From the NCBI RefSeq assembly GCF_051020955.1, contig NW_027476092.1, forward strand, positions 2,034,501 through 2,098,500: a stretch of DNA of 64,000 nt, in the 5' to 3' direction. Origin of the DNA: Megalopta genalis. Lineage: Eukaryota > Arthropoda > Insecta > Hymenoptera > Halictidae. Shown in pieces: positions 1 to 10,440 of the stretch (positions are counted from its first letter, which is position 1; every line of letters starts with the position of its first letter). The translations under genes and the position numbers were made by a program. Below the pieces are notes generated by a model, which worked only from the letters and a program-made list of their open reading frames with translations, searched no databases and was not told the origin of the DNA.

Positions 1-187
1 TTGTTCATTTGTCCATTTGTCCATTTGTCCATTTTTTCGTTTGTTCGTTTGTTCGTTTGTTCGTTTGTTCATTGGTTCGTTTGTTCGTTTGTTCGTTTGT
101 TCGTTTGTTCGTTTGTTCATTTGTTGATTTGTTCATTGGTTCGTTTGTTCGTTTGTTCGTTTGATCAGTTGTTAATTTGTTCGTTTG
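1..187 (+). repeat. CG block 1 (TTCGTTTG run, left part of cassette)
   Basis: The window opens with three TCCATTTG units, the last ending TTTT. TTCGTTTG units then run from 36, broken by TTCATTGG. The block closes with TTGATTTG, TTCATTGG, three TTCGTTTG and the GATCAGTTGTTAATTT mark at 163. This is the standard entry and exit of the cassette. Confidence 0.93.
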
Positions 188-3100
188 TTCATTTGTTCAT
201 TTGTTCATTTGTTCATTTGTTCATTTGTTCATTTGTTCATTTGTTCATTTGTCCATTTGTTCAGTTGTTGCTTTGTTTAGTTGTTAATTTGTTCATTTGT
301 TCATTTGTTCATTTGTTCGTTTGTTCATTGGTTCGTTTGTTCATTCGTTCATTTATCCATTTGTTCATTTGTTCATTTGTCCATTTTTCCATTTGTTCAT
401 TTGTCTATTTCTTCATTTGCTCATTTGTCCATTTGTTCATTTGTTCATTTGTTCATTTGTCCATTTGTCCATTTGTCCATTTGTTCATTTGTCCATTTGT
501 TCATTTGTTCATTTGTCCATTTGTTCATTTGTTCATTTGTTCATTTATTCATTTGTTCTTTAGTTCATTTGTTCATTTGTTCATTTGTTCATTTGTTCAT
601 TTGTTCATTTGTTCATTTGTTCATTTGTTCATTCTTCATTTCTTCATTTGTTCACTTGTTCATTTGCTCATTTGCTCATTTGCTCATTTGTTCATTTGTT
701 CATTTTTCATTTGTTCATTTGTTCATTATTTCATTATTTCATTTGTTCATTTGTTCATTTGTTCATTTGTTCATTTTTCATTTGTTCATTTGTTCATTAT
801 TTCATTATTTCATTTGTTCATTATTTCATTTGTTCAATTGTTCATTTGTTCTTTTGTTCATTTGTTCATTTGCTTATTTGTTCATTTGTTCATTTGTTCA
901 TTTGTTCATTTGTTCAGTTGTTCAGTTGTTAATTTGTTCATTTGTTCATTTTTTTCATTTGTTCATTTGTTCATTTTTTCATATGTTCATTTGTTCATTT
1001 GTTCATTTGCTCATTTGCTCATTTGCTCATTTGTTCATTTGTTCATTTGTTCATTTGTCCATTTCTCCATTTGTCCATTTGTTCATTTGTTCATTTGTTC
1101 ATTTGTTCATTTGTTCATTTGTTCATTTGTTCATTTGTTCATTTGTTCATTTGTCCATTTGTTCATTTGTTCATTTGTTCATTTGTTCATTTGTTCATTT
1201 GTTCATTTGATCATTTGTTCATTTGTTCATTTGTTCATTTGTTCATTTGTTCATTTGTTCATTTGTTCATTTGTTCTTTTGTTCATTTGTTCATTTGTTC
1301 ATTTGTTCATTCTTCATTTGTTCATTTGTTCATTTGTTCATTTGTTCATTTGCTCATTTGCTCATTTGTTCATTTGTTCATTTTTCATTTGTTCATTTGT
1401 TCATTTGTTCATTATTTCATTTGTTCATTTGTTCATTTGTTCATTTGTTCATTTGTTCATTCTTCATTTGTTCATTTGTTCATTTGTTCATTTGTTCATT
1501 TGTTCAATTGTTCATTTGTTCTTTTGTTCATTTGTTCATTTGCTTATTTGTTCATTTGTTCATTTGTTCTTTTGTTCATTTGTTCATTTGTTCATTTGTT
1601 CATTCTTCATTTGTTCATTTGTTCATTTGTTCATTTGTTCATTTGTTCATTTGTTCATTGGTTCATTTGTTCTTTTGTTCATTTGTTCATTTGTTCATTT
1701 GTTCATTCTTCATTTGTTCATTTGTTCATTTGTTCATTCTTCATTTGTTCATTTGTTCATTTGTTCATTTGTTCATTTGTTCATTTGCTCATTTGCTCAT
1801 TTGTTCATTTGTTCATTTGTTCATTTGTTCATTTGTCCATTTCTCCATTTGTCCATTTGTTCATTTGTTCATTTGTTCATTTGTTCATTTGTTCATTTGT
1901 TCAATTGTTCATTTGTTCTTTTGTTCATTTGTTCATTTGCTTATTTGTTCATTTGTTCATTTGTTCATTTGTTCATTTGTTCATTTGTTCATTTGTTCAT
2001 TTGTTCATTGGTTCATTTGTTCTTTTGTTCATTTGTTCATTTGTTCATTTGTTCATTCTTCATTTGTTCATTTGTTCATTTGTTCATTTGTTCATTTGTT
2101 CATTTGTTCATTTGTTCATTTGCTCATTTGCTCATTTGTTCATTTGTTCATTTGTTCATTTGTTCATTTGTCCATTTGTTCATTTGTTCATTTGTTCATT
2201 TGTTCATTTGTTCATTTGATCATTTGTTCATTTGTTCATTTGTTCATTTGTTCATTGGTTCATTTGTTCATTTGTTCATTTGTTCATTTGTTCATTTGTT
2301 CTTTTGTTCATTTGTTCATTTGTTCATTTGTTCATTCTTCATTTGTTCATTTGTTCATTTGTTCATTTGTTCATTTGTTCATTTGCTCATTTGCTCATTT
2401 GTTCATTTGTTCATTTTTCATTTGTTCATTTGTTCATTTGTTCATTATTTCATTTGTTCATTTGTTCATTTGTTCATTTTTCATTTGTTCATTTGTTCAT
2501 TATTTCATTTGTTCATTTGTTCATTTGTTCAATTTTTCATTTGTTCATTTGTTCATTTGATCATTTGTTCATTTGTTCCTTTCTTCATTTGTCCATTTGT
2601 CCATTTGTTCATTTGTCTATTTCTTCATTTGTTCATTAGTCCATTTGTCCATTTGTTCATTTGTTCATTTGTTCATTTGTTCATTTGTTCATTTGTTCAT
2701 TTGTTCATTTGTTCATTTGTCCATTTGTTCATTTGTTCATTTGTTCATTTGTTCATTTGTTCATTTGATCATTTGTTCATTTGTTCATTTGTTCATTTGT
2801 TCATTTGTTCATTTGTTCATTTGTTCATTTGTTCTTTTGTTCATTTGTTCATTTGTTCATTTGTTCATTCTTCATTTGTTCATTTGTTCATTTGTTCATT
2901 TGTTCATTCTTCATTTGTTCATTTGTTCATTTGTTCATTTGTTCATTTGCTCATTTGCTCATTTGTTCATTTGTTCATTTTTCATTTGTTCATTTGTTCA
3001 TTTTTCATTTGTTCATTTGTTCATTTGTTCATTATTTCATTTGTTCATTTGTTCATTTGTTCATTTGTTCATTTGTTCATTTGTTCATTTGTTCATTTGT

Positions 3101-3227
3101 TCATTTGTTCATTTGTTCATTTGTTCAATTGATCATTTGTTCATTTGTTCATTTGTTCATTTGTTCACTTGTTCATTTGTTCATTTGTTCACTTGTTCAT
3201 TTGTCCATTTGTCCATTTGTCCATTTT
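188..3227 (+). repeat. Mixed canonical array with 7-nt units
   Basis: No gene seen. The CAGTTGTTGC mark is at 262 and here reads TTTAGTTG in its second half, unlike the other copies. Next comes a module with TTCATTGG, TTCATTTA and TCTATTTC (about 318-412). The rest is canonical repeat with many 7-nt TTCATTC and TTCATTT units, TTCTTTTG units, a 7-T poly-T module near 950 and a TTCCTTTC module near 2575. The 7-nt units shift the octamer register repeatedly, which keeps several frames open for long distances. Confidence 0.9.
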
Positions 3228-3443
3228 TTCGTTTGTTCGTTTGTTTGTTTGTTCGTTTGTTCGTTTGTTCATTGGTTCGTTTGTTCGTTTGTTCGTTTGT
3301 TCGTTTGTTCGTTTGTTCGTTTGTTCGTTTGTTCGTTTGTTCGTTTGTTCGTTTGTTCGTTTGTTCGTTTGTTCATTTGTTGATTTGTTCATTGGTTCGT
3401 TTGTTCGTTTGTTCGTTTGATCAGTTGTTAATTTGTTCGTTTG
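3228..3443 (+). repeat. CG block 2
   Basis: TTCGTTTG run entered from three TCCATTTG units. It includes one TTTGTTTG unit near 3240, which is what CpG-to-TpG decay of TTCGTTTG would give. GATCAG mark at 3419. Confidence 0.93.
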
Positions 3444-4650
3444 TTCATTTGTTCATTTGTTCATTCGTTCACTTGTTCATTTGTTCCTTTGTTCATTTGT
3501 TCATTTGTTCAGTTGTTGCTTTGTTCAGTTGTTAATTTGTTCATTTGTTCATTTGTTCAATTGTTCATTTGTTCATTTGTTCATTTGTTCATTTGTTCAT
3601 TTGTTCATTTGTTCAATTGTTCATTTATTCTTTTGTTCATTTGTTCATTTGCTTATTTGCTCATTTGTTCATTTGTTCATTTGTTCAGTTGTTCAGTTGC
3701 TCATTTGTTCATTTGTTCATTTGTTCATTTGATCATTTGTTCATTTGTTCACTTGTTCATTTGTTCATTTGTTCATTTGTTCATTTGTTCATTTGTTCTT
3801 TTGTTCATTTGTTCATTTGTTCATTTGTTCATTTGTTCATTTGCTCATTTGTTAATTTGTTCATTTGTTCATTTGTTCATTTGTTCATTTGTTCATTTGT
3901 TCATTTGCTCATTTGCTCATTTGCTCATTTGCTCATTTGCTCATTTGCTCATTTATTCATTTGTTCATTTTTCATTTGTTCATTTGTTCATTTGTTCATT
4001 TGTTCATTCGTTCATTCGTTCATTCGTTCATATGTTCATTTGTTCATTTGTTCATTTGTTCATTTCTTCATTTGTTCATTTGTTCATTTGTTCAATTGTT
4101 CATGTGTTCATTTGTTCATTTGTCCATTTGTTCATTTGTTCATTTGTTCATTTGTCTATTTCTTCATTTGTTCATTTGTCCATTTGTTCATTTGTTCATT
4201 TGATCATTTGTTCATTTGTTCATTTGTTCATTTGATCATTTGTTCACTTGTTCATTTGTTCATTTGTTCATTTGTCCATTTGTCCATTTGTTCATTTGTT
4301 CATTTGTCCATTTGTTCATTTGTCCATTTGTTCATTTGTTCATTTGTTCATATGTTCATTTGTTCATTTGTTCATTTGTTCATTTGCTTATTTGTTCATT
4401 TGTTCATTTGTTCAGTTGTTAATTTGTTCATTTGTTCACTTGTTCACTTGTTCATTTGTTCATTTGTTCATTTGTTCATTTGTTCATTTGTTCATTTGTC
4501 CATTTTTTCATTTGTCCATTTGTCCATTTGTTCATTTTTCCATTTGTTCATTTGTTCATTTGTTCATTTGTTCATTTGTTCACTTGTTCATTTGTTCATT
4601 GGTTCATTTGTTCACTTGTTCATTTGTCCATTTGTCCATTTGTCCATTTT
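3444..4650 (+). repeat. Array segment with CTCATTTG run and TTCATGTG marker
   Basis: No gene seen. CAGTTGTTGC mark at 3510. Six CTCATTT-type units in tandem run over 3908-3955. Three TTCATTCG units lie at 4003-4026, and the rare TTCATGTG unit is at 4099. About 3.87-4.45 kb recurs at 7.1-7.69 kb. The segment ends in three TCCATTTG units leading into the next CG block. Confidence 0.9.
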
Positions 4651-4834
4651 TTCGTTTGTTCGTTTGTTTATTTGTTCGTTTGTTCGTTTGTTCATTGGTT
4701 CGTTTGTTCGTTTGTTCGCTTGTTCGTTTGTTCGTTTGTTCGTTTGTTCGTTTGTTCGTTTGTTCATTTGTTGATTTGTTCATTGGTTCGTTTGTTCGTT
4801 TGTTCGTTTGATCAGTTGTTAATTTGTTCGTTTG
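4651..4834 (+). repeat. CG block 3
   Basis: TTCGTTTG run with one TTTATTTG unit near its start and one TTCGCTTG unit. TTGATTTG and TTCATTGG precede the GATCAG mark at 4810. Confidence 0.92.
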
Positions 4835-5409
4835 TTCATTTGTTCATTTGTTCATTTGTTCACTTGTTCATTTGTTCCTTTGTTCATTTGTTCATTTGTT
4901 CAGTTGTTGCTTTGTTCAGTTGTTAATTTGTTCATTTGTTCATTTGTTCATTTGTTCATTTGTTCATTTGTTCATTTGTTCATTTGTCCAATTGTTCATT
5001 TGTTCTTTTGTTCATTTGTTCATTTGCTTATTTGCTCATTTGTTCATTTGTTCATTTGTTCAGTTGTTCAGTTGTTCATTTGTTCATTTGTTCATTTGTT
5101 CATTTGATCATTTGTTCATTTGTTCATTTGTTCATTTGTTCATTTGTTCATTTGTTCATTTGTTCATTTGTTCATTTGTTCTTTTGTTCATTTGTTCATT
5201 TGTTCATTTGTTCATTTGTTCATTTGTTCATTTGTTCATTTGCTCATTTGCTCATTTGTTCATTTGTTCATTTTTCATTTGTTCATTTGTTCATTTGTTC
5301 ATTTGTCCATTTGTCCATTTGTTCATTTGTTCATTTGTTCATTGGTTCATTTGTTCACTTGTTCATTTGTCCATTTGTCCATTTGTTCATTTGTCCATTT
5401 GTCCATTTT
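4835..5409 (+). repeat. Canonical array between CG blocks 3 and 4
   Basis: No gene seen. TTCACTTG and TTCCTTTG units precede the CAGTTGTTGC mark at 4901. A TTCAGTTG pair occurs near 5060 and CTCATTTG pairs near 5240. It ends with TCCATTTG and TTCATTGG units. Confidence 0.9.
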
Positions 5410-5825
5410 TTCGTTTGTTCGTTTGTTCGTTTGTTCGTTTGTTCGTTTGTTCGATTGTTCGTTTGTTCGTTTGTTCGTTTGTTCGTTTGTTCGATTGTTC
5501 GTTAGTTCGTTTGTTCGTTTGTTCGTTTGTTCGTTTGTTCGTTTGTTCGTTTGTTCGTTTGTTCGTTTGTTCGTTTGTTCGTTTGTTCGTTTGTTCGTTT
5601 GTTCGTTTGTTCGTTTGTTCGTTTGTTCGTTTGTTCGTTTGTTCGTTTGTTCGTTTGTTCGTTTGTTCATTTGTTGATTTGTTCATTGGTTCGTTTGTTC
5701 GTTTGTTCGTTTGATCAGTTGTTAATTTGTTCGTTTGTTCGTTTGTTCATTTGTTGATTTGTTCATTGGTTCGTTTGTTCGTTTGTTCGTTTGTTCGTTT
5801 GATCAGTTGTTAATTTGTTCGTTTG
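5410..5825 (+). repeat. CG block 4 (long, double GATCAG mark)
   Basis: A long TTCGTTTG block with TTCGATTG units and one TTCGTTAG. From 5506 to 5665 it is 20 pure TTCGTTTG units. Two complete exits follow, with GATCAG marks at 5713 and 5801. The same double exit recurs at 24.5-24.65 kb and 30.4-30.56 kb. Confidence 0.93.
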
Positions 5826-8800
5826 TTCATTTGTTCATTTGTTCATTTGTTCACTTGTTCATTTGTTCCTTTGTTCATTTGTTCATTTGTTCAGTTGTTG
5901 CTTTGTTCAGTTGTTAATTTGTTCATTTGTTCATTTGTTCGTTTGTTCGTTTGTTCATTTGTTCGTTTGTTCATTCGTTCATTTATCCATTTGTTCATTT
6001 GTTCATTTGTCCATTTGTCCATTTGTTCATTTGTCTATTTCTTCATTTGCTCATTTGTCCATTTGTTCATTTGTTCATTTGTTCATTTGTTCATTTGTTC
6101 ATTTGTTCATTTGTTCATTTGTCCATTTGTCCATTTGTCCATTTGTCCATTTGTCCATTTGTTCATTTGTCCATTTGTTCATTTGTTCATTTGTCCATTT
6201 GTTCATTTGTTCATTTGTTCATTTGTTCATTTGTTCATTTATTCATTTGTTCTTTTGTTCATTTGTTCATTTGTTCATTTGTTCATTTGTTCATTTGTTC
6301 ATTTGTTCATTCTTCATTTCTTCATTTGTTCATTTGTTCATTTGCTCATTTGCTCATTTGCTCATTTGTTCATTTGTTCATTTTTCATTTGTTCATTTGT
6401 TCATTTGTTCATTTGTTCATTATTTCATTTGTTCATTTGTTCATTTGTTCATTTGTTCATTTGTTCATTTGTTCATTTGTTCATTTGATCATTTGATCAT
6501 TTGTTCATTTGTTCATTTGTCCATTTGTCCATTTGTCCATTTGTCCATTTGTCCATTTGTCCATTTGTCCATTTGTCCATTTGTTCATTTGTTCATTTGT
6601 TCATTTGTTCATTTGTTCATTTGTTCATTTGTTCATTTGTTCATTTGTTCATTTGTTCATTTGTTCATTTGTTCATTTGTTCATTTGTTCATTTGTTCAT
6701 TTGTTCATTTGTTCATTTGTTCATTTGTTCATTTGTTCATTTGTTCATTAGTTCATTTGTCCATTTTTTCATTTGTTCATGTGTACATTCTTCACTTGTT
6801 CATTTGTTCATTTGTTCATTCTTCATTTGTTCATTTGTACAATTGTTCATTTGTTCATTTGTACAATTGTTCATTTGTTCATTTGTTCATTTGTTCATTC
6901 GTTCATTTGTTCATTCGTTCATTCGTTCATTCGTTCATTCGTTCATTTGTCCATTTGTTCAATTGTTCATTTGTTCATTCGTTTTATTTGTTCATTTGTT
7001 CATTTGTTCATTTGTTCATTTGTTCATTTGCTCATTGGCTCATTTGCTCATTTGTTCATTTGTTCATTTGTTCATTTGTTCATTTGTTCATTTGTTCATT
7101 TGTTCATTTGTTCATTTGTTCATTTGTTCATTTGCTCATTTGCTCATTTGCTCATTTGCTCATTTGCTCATTTATTCATTTGTTCATTTTTCATTTGTTC
7201 ATTTGTTCATTTGTTCATTTGTTCATTCGTTCATTCGTTCATTCGTTCATATGTTCATTTGTTCATTTGTTCATTTGTTCATTTGTTCATTTGTTCATTT
7301 CTTCATTTGTTCATTTGTTCATTTGTTCAATTGTTCATGTGTTCATTTGTTCATTTGTCCATTTGTTCATTTGTTCATTTGTTCATTTGTCTATTTCTTC
7401 ATTTGTTCATTTGTCCATTTGTTCATTTGTTCATTTGATCATTTGTTCATTTGTTCATTTGTTCATTTGATCATTTGTTCATTTGTTCATTTGTTCATTT
7501 GTTCATTTGTCCATTTGTCCATTTGTTCATTTGTTCATTTGTCCATTTGTTCATTTGTTCATTTGTTCATCTGTTCATTTGTTCATATGTTCATTTGTTC
7601 ATTTGTTCATTTGTTCATTTGTTCATTTGCTTATTTGTTCATTTGTTCATTTGTTCAGTTGTTAATTTGTTCATTTGTTCACTTGTTCACTTGTTCATTT
7701 GTTCATATGTTCATTTGTTCATTTGTTCATTTGCTCATTTGCTCATTTGCTCATTTGTTCATTTGTTCATTTTTCATTTGTTCATTTGTTCATTTGTTCA
7801 TTTGTTCATTTGTTCATTTGCTCATTTGCTCATTTGCTCATTTGTTCATTTGTTCATTTTTCCTTTGTTCATTTGTTCATTTGTTCATTATTTCATTTGT
7901 TCACTTGTTCATTTGTTCATTTGTTCAATTGTTCATTTGTTCTTTTGTTCATTTGTTCATTTGTTCATTTGTTCATTTGTTCAGTTGTTAATTTGTTCGT
8001 TTGTTCATTTTTTTCATTTGTTCATTTGTTCATTTTTTCATATGTTCATTTGTTCATTTGTTCATTTGCTCATTTGCTCATTTGCTCATTTGTTCATTTG
8101 TTCATTTTTCATTTGTTCATTTGTTCATTATTTCATTTGTTCATTTGTTCATTTGTTCAATTGTTCATTTGTTCAATTGTTCATTTGTTCATTTGTTCAT
8201 TTGTTCATTTGATCATTTGTTCATTTGTTCCTTTCTTCATTTGTCCATTTGTCCATTTGTTCATTTGTCTATTTCTTCATTTGTTCATTTGTCCATTTGT
8301 TCATTTGTTCATTTGATCATTTGTTCATTTGTTCATTTGTTCATTTGTCCATTTGTCCATTTGTCCATTTGTTCATTTGTCCATTTGTTCATTTGTTCAT
8401 TTGTTCATTTGTTCATTTGTTCATTTGTCCATTTGTTCATTTGTCCATTTGCCATTTGTTCATTTGTTCATTTGTCCATTTGTCCATTTGTTCATTTGTT
8501 CATTTGTTCATTTGTTCATTTGTTCATTTGTTCAATTGTTCATTTGTTCATTTGTTCATTTGTTCATTTGTTCATTTGTTCATTTGTTCATTTGTTCATT
8601 TGTTCATTTGTCCATTTGTCCATTTGTCCATTTGTTCATTTGTCTATTTCTTCATTTGTTCATTTGTTCATTTGTTCATTTGTTCATTATTTCATTTGTT
8701 CATTTGTTCATTTGTTCATTTGTTCATTTGTTCATTTTTCATTTGTTCATTTGTTCATTATTTCATTTGTTCATTTGTTCATTTGTTCAATTTTTCATTT

Positions 8801-10048
8801 GTTCATTTGTTCATTTGATCATTTGTTCATTTGTTCCTTTCTTCATTTGTCCATTTGTCCATTTGTTCATTTGTCTATTTCTTCATTTGTTCATTAGTCC
8901 ATTTGTTCATTTGTTCATTTGTCCATTTGTCCATTTGTTCATTTGTCCATTTGTTCATTTGTTCATTTGTTCATTTGTTCATTTGTCCATTTGTCCATTT
9001 GTTCATTTGTCCATTTGTCCATTTGTTCATTTGTTCATTTGTCCATTTGTTCATTTGTTCATTTGTTCATTTGTTCATTTGTTCATTTGTTCATTTGTTC
9101 ATTATTTCATTTGTTCATTTGTTCATTTGTTCATTTGTTCATTTGTTCAATTGTTCATTTGTTCTTTTGTTCATTTGTTCATTTGTTCATTTGTTCATTT
9201 GTTCAGTTGTTAATTTGTTCGTTTGTTCATTTTTTTCATTTGTTCATTTGTTCATTTTTTCATATGTTCATTTGTTCATTTGTTCATTTGCTCATTTGCT
9301 CATTTGCTCATTTGTTCATTTGTTCATTTTTCATTTGTTCATTTGTTCATTATTTCATTTGTTCATTTGTTCATTTGTTCAATTGTTCATTTGTTCAATT
9401 GTTCATTTGTTCATTTGTTCATTTGTTCATTTGATCATTTGTTCATTTGTTCCTTTCTTCATTTGTCCATTTGTCCATTTGTTCATTTGTCTATTTCTTC
9501 ATTTGTTCATTTGTCCATTTGTTCATTTGTTCATTTGATCATTTGTTCATTTGTTCATTTGTCCATTTGTTCATTTGTTCATTTGTTCATTTCTTCATTT
9601 GTTCATTTGTTCATTTTTCATTTGTTCATTTGTTCATTTGTTCATTTGTTCATTTGTCCATTTGTCCATTTGTTCATTTGTCCATTTGTCCATTTGTTCA
9701 TTTGTTCATTTGTCCATTTGTTCATTTGTTCATTTGTTCATTTGATCATTTGTTCATTTGTTCAATTGTTCATTTGTTCATTTGTTCATTTGTTCATTTG
9801 TTCATTTGTTCATTTGTTCATTTGTTCATTTGTTCATTTGTTCATTTGTCCATTTGTCCATTTGTCCATTTGTTCATTTGTTCATTTGTTCATTTGTTCA
9901 TTTGTTCATTTGTTCATTTGTTCATTTGTTCATTTGTCCATTTGTTCATTTGTCCATTTGTTCATTTGTTCATTTGTTCATTTGTTCATTTGTTCATTTG
10001 TTCATTTGTCCATTTGTTCATTTGTCCATTTGTTCATTTGTTCATTTG
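5826..10048 (+). repeat. Mosaic array, 4.2 kb
   Basis: No gene seen. CAGTTGTTGC mark at 5892. Eight tandem TCCATTTG units lie at 6520-6583. An isolated TTCTTCACTTG module at 6791 is followed by TACAATTG units and TTCATTCG units (6894-6941). CTCATTTG units run from 7135. Poly-T modules start near 8007 and 9229. TTCCTTTC/TCTATTTC modules lie near 8229, 8835 and 9451. Parts are near-copies of 3.87-4.45 kb, 26.5-27.0 kb and each other. Confidence 0.9.
6520..6583 (+). repeat. Eight tandem TCCATTTG units
   Basis: Homogeneous run of the T-to-C variant at unit position 2, eight copies in perfect 8-bp register. A parallel run near 31.23 kb carries one TCCATTCG. Confidence 0.93.
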
Positions 10049-10440
10049 TTCGTTTGTTCGATTGTTCGTCTGTTCGTTTGTTCGTTTGTTCGTTTGTTCG
10101 ATTGTTCGTTTGTTCGTTTGTTCGTTTGTTCGTTTGTTCGTTTGTTCGTTTGTTCGTTTGTTCGTTTGTTCATTGGTTCGTTTGTTCGTTTGTTCGTTTG
10201 TTCGTTTGTTCATTGGTTCGTTTGTTCGTTTGTTCGTTTGTTCGTTTGTTCGTTTGTTCGTTTGTTCGTTTGTTCGTTTGTTCGTTTGTTCGTTTGTTCG
10301 TTTGTTCGTTTGTTCGTTTGTTCGTTTGTTCGTTTGTTCGTTTGTTCGTTTGTTCGTTTGTTCATTTGTTGATTTGTTCATTGGTTCGTTTGTTCGTTTG
10401 TTTGTTTGATCAGTTGTTAATTTGTTCGTTTGTTCGTTTG
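10049..10440 (+). repeat. CG block 5
   Basis: TTCGTTTG block entered directly from canonical units and not from TCCATTTG. It has TTCGATTG and a TTCGTCTG unit near 10065, and two TTCATTGG breaks. From 10217 to 10360 there are 18 pure TTCGTTTG units. A TTTGTTTG unit precedes the GATCAG mark at 10408. The block near 59.45 kb shares TTCGTCTG, both TTCATTGG breaks and TTTGTTTG, and is its closest relative. Confidence 0.93.

Noticed and set aside
351..361. DnaA-box-like TTATCCA in the TTCATTTATCC module
   Set aside because: It arises by two substitutions in neighbouring octamers, matches only part of the TTATCCACA box, and recurs as part of a copied module with no origin features.
1..3132. Open + strand frame of 1,043 codons, and others of 800-900 codons (25169-27901, 47127-49763, 36047-38569, 51083-53515)
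   Set aside because: The octamer has no stop in any + frame, and because 8 and 3 share no factor, all three frames give the same octapeptide FVHLFICS in different phase. Length is set only by stops in variant units such as TTAATTTG, ATCATTTG or TTCATTAG. There is no start context, domain, or codon-usage signal.
4810..4830. GATC and TGATCA sites in the GATCAG mark and ATCATTTG units as regulatory or methylation sites
   Set aside because: Each is a by-product of a one-base change at a unit border. The palindromes TGATCA, CAATTG, TGTACA and CATATG appear only in variant units and are useful merely as map markers.
5347..5670. - strand open frame of 107 codons, and similar frames in other CG blocks
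   Set aside because: They arise only where TTCGTTTG removes the TGA of the canonical unit, and they read a pure Asn/Lys/Arg/Thr/Glu/Gln octapeptide repeat in overlapping frames.
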